Source: JAABYT01 sp041581935
Lineage (GTDB): Bacteria; Pseudomonadota; Gammaproteobacteria; HK1
Direction: 5' to 3'
Assembly (NCBI GenBank): GCA_041581935.1
Contig: JBFICP010000073.1
Location: 1-13,369 of the forward strand
DNA: 13,369 nt
Position numbers and translations under genes: made by a program. This document shows positions 6,113 through 12,878 of this stretch, piece by piece. The notes beneath the pieces are model-generated. The model was not told the DNA's origin. It saw only the letters and a program-made list of their open reading frames with translations, and did not search any database. Position 1 is the first letter of the stretch. Each line of letters starts with the position of its first letter.

Positions 6113-6574
6113 TCAGAAGACGCCCATCTCGAGTCCCGCCGCCATGGCCATGCCGAGCTCCTCGCACGCGGCCAGAACCGCATCGGTGGTGTCGCCGCGC
6201 GCGATTATCGGCTCCTGCACGGCGCGAAGCGGATAGCCCTTGGCGATCCGTTGAAGGCTCGCGAGCGCCCCGCGGCCGTCGTTGCCAGCGCTGATGAAGA
6301 CCGCATAGGGCAGGCTTTCCACCTTGCCTTCGCAAGGATAGTAGGTACGGTCGAGAAAATCCTTCATCGCGCCGGACATATAGCCGAAATTCTCCGGAGT
6401 ACCGAAGATTACTGCGTCGGCCCAAACGAGGTCATCGGGACCGGCATCGCCCGCGCGCAGCATGCGCGTTTCCACACCGCCCACTTCGTCGCAAGTGGCA
6501 CCGCGAAGAACGGCCTCGGCCATCGACTGCGTGTGACCGGTCTGCGAGTGAAAAACAATCAGGAGGTGTTTCAA
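6113..6574 (-). CDS. Flavodoxin-like / NAD(P)H-dependent FMN oxidoreductase family protein
   Basis: This 153-residue protein has a flavodoxin fold. The first strand and FMN phosphate loop are KHLLIVFHSQTGHTQ (2-16). The second FMN-contact loop is FGTPENFGYMSGAMKDFLDR (57-76), and the third is FISAGNDGRGALASL (93-107). Such proteins are soluble FMN carriers or quinone/flavin reductases; the WrbA-like NADPH-FMN reductase superfamily is the closest type. The start must be TTG at 6574: a stop lies 9 bases upstream, the first ATG (residue 18) would remove the FMN loop, and residue 2 already begins the conserved strand. No convincing Shine-Dalgarno sequence precedes it. It is upstream of the leader ORF and actin-like gene on the same strand (47-bp gap), so co-transcription is likely. 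The redox partner is unknown. Confidence 0.82.
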   Translation of the reverse strand: MKHLLIVFHSQTGHTQSMAEAVLRGATCDEVGGVETRMLRAGDAGPDDLVWADAVIFGTPENFGYMSGAMKDFLDRTYYPCEGKVESLPYAVFISAGNDGRGALASLQRIAKGYPLRAVQEPIIARGDTTDAVLAACEELGMAMAAGLEMGVF

Positions 6575-6624
6575 AACGGACTATGAGGCGCCGTGCAGGC
6601 GTGCTCGGACGCAGGTTAGCCCAT

Positions 6625-6653
6625 TTGCGAAGCGTTCTCCATTGCGGTTGAAT
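6625..6653 (+). promoter_or_regulatory. Possible promoter for the DUF2058 gene
   Basis: TTGCGA (6625-6630) and TTGAAT (6648-6653) with a 17-bp spacer lie 45 bases before the DUF2058 start. Each hexamer matches four of six consensus bases. This is the best match in the divergent gap with the flavodoxin gene, but it is weak. Confidence 0.3.
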
Positions 6654-6697
6654 GTGCACCTGCGATCGGCACGACATCGCACTACGGCGAGCACGGT

Positions 6698-7255
6698 ATG
6701 GGAAATTCCCTTCGCGACGAGCTACTCAAAGTCGGTCTGGTCAACGAGGAGCAGCTGAAAAGACCGCGCCGGCAGTCATCGAACGGCGCAAAGTCTGCCA
6801 AGCGGCGACGGCGAACCTCGGCCGCTGCCCCCGCCGACCAATCCGACACGCGCGTCGCCCGCCACGTGCTTCGCGAGAATCAACGCCGCACGGCGCGCTT
6901 CATTCGTGACACGACGCTCGGCGGAGGATCCGCCGCGGACAACGCCAAAAAAGCCCTGAGGCGAAAAATCCAGGAACTCATCGAGACGCAACGATTGAAC
7001 GCCACGCAAGCCGATGTGGCCTACCACTTCGTCAAGGGCAAACGCATCAAGCGCATCTATGTCACCGAGGAACAGCGCGCGCGGCTTTCGTCCGGCGAGA
7101 TCGTGATCGCGGCTCTCGATGGAAACCACCACCTCATGATCAGGTCGGCGGCGGAGGCGCTCGCGGCGCTCGCGCCGCAGACCGTGCTGTGCGGTTGCGC
7201 GGAGTCGCACGAGGACGGCGAAGAGCACCCGGTGCCCGACGACATCACCTGGTAG
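6698..7255 (+). CDS. DUF2058 domain-containing protein (YaiL-like)
   Basis: This 185-residue protein matches the DUF2058 family, small proteins largely confined to gammaproteobacteria whose role is not established (some are annotated as nucleoprotein or polynucleotide-associated). The N-terminus MGNSLRDELLKVGLVNEEQ is characteristic. A very basic linker follows (RRQSSNGAKSAKRRRR), then the core KIQELIETQRLNATQADVAY (95-114), HFVKGKRIKRIYVTEEQR and LSSGEIVIA. The acidic tail ends in VPDDITW, matching the conserved PDD.xW ending. Charge is strongly segregated: basic in the first half, acidic at the C-terminus. The basic stretch suggests nucleic-acid contact, an inference only. The gene diverges from the flavodoxin gene and converges on the trans-sulfuration gene. 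Confidence 0.87.
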   Translation: MGNSLRDELLKVGLVNEEQLKRPRRQSSNGAKSAKRRRRTSAAAPADQSDTRVARHVLRENQRRTARFIRDTTLGGGSAADNAKKALRRKIQELIETQRLNATQADVAYHFVKGKRIKRIYVTEEQRARLSSGEIVIAALDGNHHLMIRSAAEALAALAPQTVLCGCAESHEDGEEHPVPDDITW

Positions 7256-7328
7256 CTCGCGAGAAGCCGTCGATACGTCCTTGTCGGAGTGAGGTTGCTC
7301 GCTGCTTCAAGGCCGGAATCCCGGCGGA

Positions 7329-8480
7329 CTAGAGTTTCGCCAGGCCCTGGTCGAGATCCTCTATGAGGTCCTCGACCGCTTCCAGTCCCACCGAGAGTCT
7401 CACCAGGCCGTCGGTAATGCCGACTCGCTTACGCTCCTCGACGTCCACGTCGGCATGCGTCATGGTCACGGGGTGCGTCACCAGAGACTCCACCGAGCCG
7501 AGATTCTCCGCCAGTGACCACAGCTTCACGGAGTCCATGAGTTGTTTGCCGGCGCGTGTGCCCCCCTTGACCTCGAACCAGACCATGGCACCGAAACCCG
7601 TCGCCTGCTCCCTGGCGAGCTTGTGTTGCGCGAAGGACGCGAGCCCCGGATAGCACACTCGTTCGACCTTGGCGTGGCCTTCCAGATATTCGGCAATGGC
7701 CATCGCGTTGGCGCATTGTGCATCCATGCGCACCGACAGCGTCTTGCAACCCTGCATCGTCAGCCATGCCACCTGGGGCGACATGATGGAGCCGGTCGTG
7801 TTCTGAACGAACTTGATCGCCTCGTCGAGTTCCTTCGTGGCGCTGACGACGGCGCCACCGACCGTGGCATTATGACCGTCGAAGTACTTCGTCGTGCTGT
7901 GGATTGACAGGTCCGCACCCATCTCCAGGGGGCGCTGGTAGTAGGGCGTGAGAAACGTGTTGTCTACCGCGTGCGGAATCGAACGCTCTCGCGCGATTTC
8001 GGATATCGCCGCAATATCGGTCAGCTTGAGGGTCGGATTGGCCGGCGTTTCGGTGAATATCAGGCGCGTCGTATCGCGCAGACTTTCACGCACCGCGTCC
8101 GGATTCGACGTATCGGCAAACGTGAACTCGATTCCGAAGCGCGGCAGCACCATTGTGCAAAGACGGTACGTTCCGCCGTAGGCCACATCGGAGATGATGG
8201 CATGGTCGCCGGCGTTCAGCAGCGCCAGCATCGTTGCCGTGGTGGCGGCCATGCCGGTGGAAAACGCGCGGCACTCGGCGCCCCCCTCGAGCACCGTGAG
8301 CTTGTTCTCCAGCGCCCGCACGGTCGGATTTCCCGAGCGCGAGTAGGAGTAGCCTTTGCTCAGATACTCGTCGATTGACTCCTGCACATAGGTGGTCGAC
8401 TGATAAATGGGCGTCAGGATGGCGCCTGTCACCGGATCGGGTGTTACGCCCGCGTGAATCTGCTCGGTACTGAATCGCAT
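7329..8480 (-). CDS. Cystathionine gamma-synthase / gamma-lyase family PLP enzyme
   Basis: This 383-residue protein is a full-length Cys/Met-metabolism PLP enzyme. Members interconvert cysteine, homocysteine and cystathionine, or form homocysteine directly from activated homoserine. PLP lysine is Lys198 in SIHSTTKYFDGH. Asp173 (AVDNTF) should contact the pyridine nitrogen. GYSYSRSGNPT (43-53) and FSTGMAA (73-79) are phosphate- and substrate-binding motifs, and ENLGSVESLVTHP near residue 330 is the specificity region. I cannot separate gamma-synthase from beta-/gamma-lyase or sulfhydrylase by eye, so no symbol is given. The ATG at 8480 has GAGGA about 10 bases upstream. It diverges from the beta-hydroxyacid dehydrogenase gene. 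With cysE in the window it points to sulfur amino acid metabolism, although the two are about 4 kb apart. Confidence 0.9.
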   Translation of the reverse strand: MRFSTEQIHAGVTPDPVTGAILTPIYQSTTYVQESIDEYLSKGYSYSRSGNPTVRALENKLTVLEGGAECRAFSTGMAATTATMLALLNAGDHAIISDVAYGGTYRLCTMVLPRFGIEFTFADTSNPDAVRESLRDTTRLIFTETPANPTLKLTDIAAISEIARERSIPHAVDNTFLTPYYQRPLEMGADLSIHSTTKYFDGHNATVGGAVVSATKELDEAIKFVQNTTGSIMSPQVAWLTMQGCKTLSVRMDAQCANAMAIAEYLEGHAKVERVCYPGLASFAQHKLAREQATGFGAMVWFEVKGGTRAGKQLMDSVKLWSLAENLGSVESLVTHPVTMTHADVDVEERKRVGITDGLVRLSVGLEAVEDLIEDLDQGLAKL

Positions 8481-8494
8481 GGATGTCGTGTCCT

Positions 8495-8518
8495 CGTCGG
8501 CCGCGTCGGCCGCGTCGG
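8495..8518. repeat. 9-bp tandem repeat (CGTCGGCCG) in the leader of the trans-sulfuration gene
   Basis: CGTCGGCCG occurs twice in direct tandem and a third time as CGTCGG. On the minus strand it lies between the likely -10 element and the Shine-Dalgarno sequence of the PLP-enzyme gene, so it would be transcribed in the leader. Unit number could vary between strains by slippage. Confidence 0.6.
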
Positions 8519-8531
8519 CTATTAAGGGGGG

Positions 8532-8538
8532 CTATATA
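8532..8538 (-). promoter_or_regulatory. Candidate -10 element (TATATAG) for the trans-sulfuration gene
   Basis: TATATAG on the minus strand stands out in GC-rich surroundings, about 50 bases before the ATG at 8480. No good -35 hexamer lies at the proper distance (the best is TTCCGA), so an activator may be needed, or the call may be wrong. Confidence 0.35.
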
Positions 8539-8595
8539 GTCCACGATCCAAAATCGGAAGTAAAAGCGCGCCATGTGCTGCGCGGGCCAGCAGTG

Positions 8596-8624
8596 TTGCC
8601 GCACCGGGTCACGCTCGCCATAAT
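8596..8624 (+). promoter_or_regulatory. Promoter for the beta-hydroxyacid dehydrogenase gene
   Basis: TTGCCG (8596-8601) and CATAAT (8619-8624) are separated by 17 bp. The -10 matches five of six consensus bases and the -35 four of six. The predicted start near 8631 leaves a leader of about 65 bases before the ATG at 8696. Confidence 0.48.
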
Positions 8625-8695
8625 CCCCCGAGTCCACGGCGGCCCGGCTCCGGGTTGTCCGCAATCATCAAATCAAGCGCGGAAGGAGGGCTCTC

Positions 8696-9592
8696 ATGAG
8701 CGCTGATTCGAACGACAAGAATTCCCGGCAGGTGGCTTTCATTGGTCTGGGCGTCATGGGATTTCACATGGCAGGCCACCTGGCGAATGCCGGTCACCAG
8801 GTCACCGTGTACAACCGCACCGCCAAAAGGGCCGAGGAGTGGCTCGGTAAGTTTCCCGGTAAATCGGCGCCGACACCGGCCGATGCCGCCCGTGAGGCGC
8901 GTATCGTGTTTTCCTGTGTCGGCAACGACGACGACGTGCGTGCCATCAGCACCGGAGCCGACGGCGCGTTCTCGGGCATGCAGGCGGGCAGCGTGTTCGT
9001 CGATCACACCACGGCGTCTGCGGAGCTCGCCCGGGAGCTCGACTCGGCTGCCCGCGAGCGCGGCGTGCATTTTCTCGACGGCCCCGTATCCGGCGGCGAA
9101 GCCGGCGCGCAGAACGGCGTGCTGACGGTGATGATGGGTGGCGAGCCCGGCGTGTTCGAGGACGTCAAGCCCGTCATCGACAGCTATGCCCGGGCGGTTA
9201 CCCTGCTCGGACCGGCGGGCTCCGGCCAGCTGACCAAGATGGTCAATCAGATCTGCATCGCGGGTCTGGTGCAGGGGCTCGCCGAGGGCATGAACTTCGC
9301 CAAGTGTGTGGGCCTGGATCCGAAGCTCGTGCTCGAGGTCATCTCCAAGGGGGCTGCCCAGTCGTGGCAGATGGAGAATCGTGGCGAGACCATGGTGGAC
9401 GACAAGTTCGAGTTCGGTTTCGCCGTCGACTGGATGCGCAAGGATCTGAATATCTGTCTCGCCGAAGGCCGGCGCACCGGTGCCCGTTTGCCCGTCACCG
9501 CGCTCGTGGATCAGTTCTACGCTCAGATCCAGGCCCGCGGCGGCGGCCGTTGGGACACTTCGAGCCTGATGCGGCTGTTGACGACGCCCTGA
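8696..9592 (+). CDS. NAD(P)-dependent beta-hydroxyacid dehydrogenase (3-hydroxyisobutyrate dehydrogenase family)
   Basis: This 298-residue protein has the full two-domain structure of the family that includes 3-hydroxyisobutyrate, tartronate-semialdehyde and succinic-semialdehyde (glyoxylate) reductases. The Rossmann motif is VAFIGLGVMGFHMAGHLANAG with Gly17-x-Gly19-x-x-Gly22; YNRT (39-42) follows the second strand and its Arg41 hints at NADP preference. The substrate motif is DGPVSGG (128-134). The catalytic motif is GSGQLTKMVNQ with Lys181 and Asn184. The C-terminal helical domain carries RKDL (248-251). The start is supported by GGAAGGAGGG just upstream of the ATG. Its stop is 4 bases from the stop of the convergent lipoprotein gene. 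The exact substrate cannot be assigned; neighbours do not suggest valine degradation. Confidence 0.9.
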   Translation: MSADSNDKNSRQVAFIGLGVMGFHMAGHLANAGHQVTVYNRTAKRAEEWLGKFPGKSAPTPADAAREARIVFSCVGNDDDVRAISTGADGAFSGMQAGSVFVDHTTASAELARELDSAARERGVHFLDGPVSGGEAGAQNGVLTVMMGGEPGVFEDVKPVIDSYARAVTLLGPAGSGQLTKMVNQICIAGLVQGLAEGMNFAKCVGLDPKLVLEVISKGAAQSWQMENRGETMVDDKFEFGFAVDWMRKDLNICLAEGRRTGARLPVTALVDQFYAQIQARGGGRWDTSSLMRLLTTP

Positions 9593-9596
9593 GGAA

Positions 9597-10472
9597 TCAC
9601 GCGGCCTTTTCCGGCACCAGCGCGCCGAGCTCTTTGATGAACCGGTCGAGCGTGTCCAGCAGCTCCCGGCGCTGGCTCGGTTCCAGGGTCGCATCGAGCT
9701 CGAGCATCATCCGCGACCAGGCGCGCGTGTTGATCTGCATCTTTCGTTCGAGCTCGGCGGGCTGATCGGCGAGCTCGACCCACCAGGCGATCAGGAAACG
9801 CTCGAGAACCTGCGGCGAAGCGCGCCGTCTGAGCAGATCGACGAGCTTTTTCTGGCGCGCCTCGTGATAGGCGAGCCAGTCGTCGGCGGTCAACGGCATG
9901 GCGTTGCGATGCAGCCTGACGAGCTCCGCTTGCTCCGGCCTCAGATCGCCAATGAAGAACTCGATCATTTTCGTCGCGCGCTCGACGCGACGGTCGAGAC
10001 GCACTTGCACGGATTTCGGCATGAAGTCGCGGGCGAACTCGCGATTTCTTTCCTCGAAGCGTGCCTGCAAATGGTCGATCTGGGTGTCGTCGATCTCACC
10101 GAGCAGCGACACGATTCCGGGGATCGTGTCGCGCATGGTGCGTCGATAGAGGTCCGGAATACGTTGCTTGATGAGTTCGAGCTCGGCCGGCGTAAGCGTG
10201 TCCGCCAGCATGGCGCGGATTTCCTTCAGGCTCGCCACGTAGACGGGTAATTCTTCGCGGCGGTGCGCCGCCATGCGCGCCTTGACCAGCTGCTCGGCAC
10301 GTGCCCGCTGAGCTTTGGTCAGATCCAGATAATGCTCGGCTTTTTCGAGCAGCAGCCAGTCGACATTGTTGTAGGCGAACTGGATGGTGCTGCAGCCGAC
10401 GAGCAACGGTACCGCGAGCAGCGCGCACCATCGAGGCGCTTGTTTGAGTATCGCGTGCATGGTCCGGCGCAT
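9597..10472 (-). CDS. DUF6279 family lipoprotein
   Basis: This is a predicted lipoprotein of 291 residues from the ATG at 10472. A short basic N-terminus and a hydrophobic segment end in the lipobox LLVGC (Cys26), followed by STIQFAYNNVDWLLLEKAEHYLDL, which matches the DUF6279 pattern (S..xAYNNxDWLLL...Y.DL). The rest is helical and highly charged, with regular Leu/Arg/Glu spacing. No function is established for the family. The frame is open up to 10520, but that extension reads back into the terminator stem of the upstream gene and is unlikely. An ATG at 10460 (MHAILKQAPRW) is a serious alternative: a TACAAT overlaps the 10472 start and could be a -10 element. Ribosome binding sites are weak at both. 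It is convergent with the dehydrogenase gene. Confidence 0.82.
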   Translation of the reverse strand: MRRTMHAILKQAPRWCALLAVPLLVGCSTIQFAYNNVDWLLLEKAEHYLDLTKAQRARAEQLVKARMAAHRREELPVYVASLKEIRAMLADTLTPAELELIKQRIPDLYRRTMRDTIPGIVSLLGEIDDTQIDHLQARFEERNREFARDFMPKSVQVRLDRRVERATKMIEFFIGDLRPEQAELVRLHRNAMPLTADDWLAYHEARQKKLVDLLRRRASPQVLERFLIAWWVELADQPAELERKMQINTRAWSRMMLELDATLEPSQRRELLDTLDRFIKELGALVPEKAA

Positions 10473-10502
10473 TGTAGCGCCCGCAAATGCACGTGTACCG
10501 TG

Positions 10503-10535
10503 AAAAAAAAAGCCGGCCAAGGGGGGTGGCCGGCT
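10503..10535 (-). terminator. Rho-independent terminator of the FHA-domain gene
   Basis: On the minus strand a perfect 9-bp stem (AGCCGGCCA/TGGCCGGCT, 10511-10519 with 10527-10535) with a 7-base loop is followed directly by eight or nine T residues. It lies about 70 bases after the stop of the FHA gene and just upstream of the lipoprotein gene, so it separates the two. Confidence 0.88.
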
Positions 10536-10601
10536 GCTGATCCGCGTCAGCTAAGGTCGGAGGAGAGTAGTCGTAATCGGTGTCTTACGCGCCCCCTGCG
10601 C

Positions 10602-11684
10602 TCATACGTGCTGTGGCGTAATGAACGTCCCGTGGGACGAAATGTCCGTCAACAATGCCGCGTTGTCGGCAATCGGTTCGATGATCACGTGCTTGCGCGA
10701 AATCGCCAGGTAGGCCGGATCGATGACCACTTCGTTACCCGAATGGCGGCCGATGACATTGCGACCCGGGCGCAACAGGTGCGTGACGCCGCTCGCGTCA
10801 TCCACCAGACAGAAGTGCTTGCCCGGAAACAGCTTGTAGCGGTGGCTGGCGAGCTTGATGTCGACCTCGCGCCCGTCGATGAAGCGAATACAGATGGTTT
10901 CGCCCCGTGGAACCGGTTTGAGCGTTTGGGTTCCGTCCTCGTCGCCGTCGTTGCCGCTCGCGCCGCCGCCACCGCTGCCCTGCTCGAGATCGAACAGAGC
11001 CGTTTCCCTGTAGGAGACCGGGAGCATGGATGCCAGCATCGGCTGGCCGTCGGACTGCTCATCCGAGTCGGCAGTGGAGAGTTCGAGGTTGCCCTGCACT
11101 TTCTCGAGATAGATGCTGCGCAGCACCGCCTGGCGCGAGGCCAGATACTGCATGTACTTGACCAGCGCGATATTCTTGAATTCGTCGTAGTCGTCGCCGT
11201 GGGTGCACAGCGCCTCGATGATGTCGCGCCAGTCGTGGTCCCGGGACAGCAGCCCGCTCTCGAGCTCTGCGAGGAGCTCGCCGATGAGATGCGGCTGCTC
11301 CAGACAGCGGGCGAAGACGGCGGCGAAGCGTTTCTCCACTGCGCGCAGCTTGATGGCCATGTCCTTGAGCTCGTCGGCGCTGCGCTCGACCAGGCGCGCG
11401 GCTTTGCGCACCGGAAACTCGATGCGGCTGGCAAGTCCGAACTCGAACTCCGCAGGGCTCGAGAAGGCCAGCGTCTTGCCCGGCAGGTCCAGCACCAGGG
11501 GCTTGCGCGCGCGCTTGCGGAACAGGGCGCGCAGCTGGTTGGCGGTGCGCGTGACCGGATCCGAGAAGGCGCTCAGATCGGTTCTGAAGCGTTCAACCAG
11601 TGAGCCCATGGCGAGGAGTTCCGTGGCCCGTTCACCGTCGTCGAGGCCGACGAACGGGGTGAATTTTCGACGTAGCAGTGCCAT
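10602..11684 (-). CDS. FHA domain-containing protein
   Basis: This 360-residue protein has a C-terminal forkhead-associated domain at about residues 285-360. The signature is VIGRHSGNEVVI (310-321), ISRKHVIIE (328-336) and LLTDISSHGTFI (344-355). Gly312-Arg313, Ser329 and His332 match the phosphothreonine-binding FHA residues; His351 takes the place of the more common Asn before Gly-Thr, as in some other FHA domains. Residues 1-200 are charged and mainly helical with no domain I recognise. A Gly/Asp-rich flexible linker sits at 235-252. No signal peptide or membrane segment is seen. FHA domains read Ser/Thr kinase signalling, but no kinase or phosphatase is in the window, so the role is unknown. 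The ATG at 11684 has only a weak GGA upstream. A strong terminator follows the gene. Confidence 0.83.
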   Translation of the reverse strand: MALLRRKFTPFVGLDDGERATELLAMGSLVERFRTDLSAFSDPVTRTANQLRALFRKRARKPLVLDLPGKTLAFSSPAEFEFGLASRIEFPVRKAARLVERSADELKDMAIKLRAVEKRFAAVFARCLEQPHLIGELLAELESGLLSRDHDWRDIIEALCTHGDDYDEFKNIALVKYMQYLASRQAVLRSIYLEKVQGNLELSTADSDEQSDGQPMLASMLPVSYRETALFDLEQGSGGGGASGNDGDEDGTQTLKPVPRGETICIRFIDGREVDIKLASHRYKLFPGKHFCLVDDASGVTHLLRPGRNVIGRHSGNEVVIDPAYLAISRKHVIIEPIADNAALLTDISSHGTFITPQHV

Positions 11685-11689
11685 GATGT

Positions 11690-11820
11690 GTCCATAAAAA
11701 AATTGTTTAAAAACAGATAGATATTAGTATATTATGCTGTTACACATTAAAGAATAGACCTAACTCGTCCTACATTCAAACTAATTTACCGTGTTTTTTT
11801 AATGTAATTACTCAAGTCTT
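11690..11820. other. AT-rich intergenic island
   Basis: About 130 bp of very AT-rich sequence sits abruptly in a GC-rich genome, between the divergent FHA and amidinotransferase genes. It holds TATACT- and CATAAT-like words on the minus strand that could be -10 elements for the FHA gene. It also has an 8-bp inverted repeat (ACATTAAA at 11744-11751 with TTTAATGT at 11798-11805) and the palindrome GTAATTAC (11804-11811). I see no ORF or clear RNA gene. It is probably a promoter region and may bind nucleoid proteins; an unannotated small RNA cannot be ruled out. Confidence 0.5.
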
Positions 11821-11821
11821 G

Positions 11822-11854
11822 CAGGGCCCCGCCGGGCCGCGGGGCCGGGCCCTG
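11822..11854. other. GC-rich hairpin at the edge of the AT island
   Basis: CAGGGCCC (11822-11829) pairs perfectly with GGGCCCTG (11847-11854). An inner CCCCGC/GCGGGG pairing (11827-11832 with 11839-11844) is also possible. No T run follows on either strand at usual distance, so it is not a standard terminator. Confidence 0.5.
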
Positions 11855-11873
11855 AAGCGTGCTATCGTTAGCC

Positions 11874-11887
11874 CCGGCCGCGGCCGG
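11874..11887. promoter_or_regulatory. 14-bp perfect GC palindrome before the amidinotransferase gene
   Basis: CCGGCCGCGGCCGG is fully self-complementary and ends 34 bases before the ATG at 11922. It could be an operator, a leader hairpin, or a chance product of GC-rich sequence. Confidence 0.35.
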
Positions 11888-11921
11888 CCCGCTCGCCGGA
11901 GCCATCGAAACGATATCCACC

Positions 11922-12878
11922 ATGAGCCAGCAGCAGAGCACATTCGGGTTGTCCGCCTACGGCGGTGAAGGCTGGTCGCCGCGCACCGAGAGCCTCGCCG
12001 CGGAGCTCGGCACGGTGTGGGCGTCGTGCGGCGTCGACAGCGAGTGGCGACCGTTGCGCGCGGTGCTGTTGCACCGCCCGGGCGCCGAGCTCGAAGCGTC
12101 CCGCGATCCGAACGCGGTGCAGATGCTCGCACCCATCGACGTCGCCAGGGCCGGCGAGGAGCACGACGCGTTGGCCGAGGCTTACGAGAATGCGCAAGTC
12201 GCGGTGCATCGGCTGGAGCCGGCCGGCACAGCGCATCCGAATCAGATGTTTTGCGCCGATCTGGTGTTCCTGACTCCCCAGGGCGCGATTCTCGCGCGCC
12301 CCGCCTCCACCGTTCGCGCGGGCGAGGAGCGCGAGGTGGCTCGGCGCCTTGCCTGTCTGGGCGTACCGATCCTGCGCAGCATCAGCGGCGAGGCGACCTT
12401 CGAAGGGGCCGACGCCGCGTGGCTGGATGCGCAAACGGTTGCCGTGGGCCACGGCCTTCGCACCAACCGGCGCGGCATCGAGCAGCTTGCCGCGGTGCTT
12501 GCCGACATGCAGGTGGAGGTCATCGCCGCCGACATGCCGTTCGGCACCATGCACCTCATGGGTATGCTGCGCATCGTCGATCGGGACCTCGCGGTCGCCT
12601 GGCCGCGCCGCACGCCCCACGTGGTGGTGCAGGCGTGCCGTGAGCGCGGTATGCACGTGATTTTTCTGCCCGAGGTGGACGACTACCAGATGAATCGCGC
12701 CGTGAACTTCGTGACCCTCGGACCGCGGCGCATCGTTCTCGAAGCCGGTTACACAAAGGTGCAGGCATTCTACGAGCGCCACGGGATAGAATGCGTAACC
12801 GTAGCGGCCAGCGAGCTCGTCAAGGCTGCAGGAGGATTCGGATGTCTGACAGGAGTACTCGAGCGTGAGCGAGCATAA
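11922..12878 (+). CDS. Amidinotransferase / arginine-deiminase superfamily enzyme
   Basis: This 318-residue enzyme belongs to the guanidine-modifying superfamily (arginine deiminase, dimethylarginine hydrolase, amidinotransferases), which attacks guanidino carbon with a cysteine. The likely nucleophile is Cys308 in GGFGCLTG, ten residues from the C-terminus. The likely general-base His is His211 in MHLMG. Glu161 and Asp164 lie in the FEGAD motif and Asp113 in MFCADLVF, matching the FTRD, EGGD and HLD regions of relatives. RPASTVRAGEERE (127-139) also fits. The Asp that follows the catalytic His in arginine deiminase (HLD) is Met here, so arginine deiminase activity is not assured. The ATG at 11922 was chosen because the frame upstream is GC-rich leader without homology. 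The 3' end overlaps the next gene by 14 bases. No arginine catabolic genes are nearby. Confidence 0.83.
   Translation: MSQQQSTFGLSAYGGEGWSPRTESLAAELGTVWASCGVDSEWRPLRAVLLHRPGAELEASRDPNAVQMLAPIDVARAGEEHDALAEAYENAQVAVHRLEPAGTAHPNQMFCADLVFLTPQGAILARPASTVRAGEEREVARRLACLGVPILRSISGEATFEGADAAWLDAQTVAVGHGLRTNRRGIEQLAAVLADMQVEVIAADMPFGTMHLMGMLRIVDRDLAVAWPRRTPHVVVQACRERGMHVIFLPEVDDYQMNRAVNFVTLGPRRIVLEAGYTKVQAFYERHGIECVTVAASELVKAAGGFGCLTGVLERERA

Noticed and set aside
7312..7325. GCCGG-AATC-CCGGC hairpin between the convergent DUF2058 and trans-sulfuration genes as a terminator
   Set aside because: The stem is only 5 bp and no T run follows on either strand.
8479..8706. A 75-codon plus-strand frame before the dehydrogenase gene
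   Set aside because: It overlaps the dehydrogenase start in another frame, has no ribosome binding site at its ATG, and contains the predicted promoter.
10263..11603. A 446-codon plus-strand frame across the FHA gene
   Set aside because: It covers the 5' half of the lipoprotein gene, a terminator and the FHA gene on the other strand, has no motif, and reads as antisense of proven coding sequence.
11868..12782. A 304-codon minus-strand frame opposite the amidinotransferase
   Set aside because: It is His/Arg-rich shadow sequence; the plus-strand frame holds the catalytic residues of a known family.
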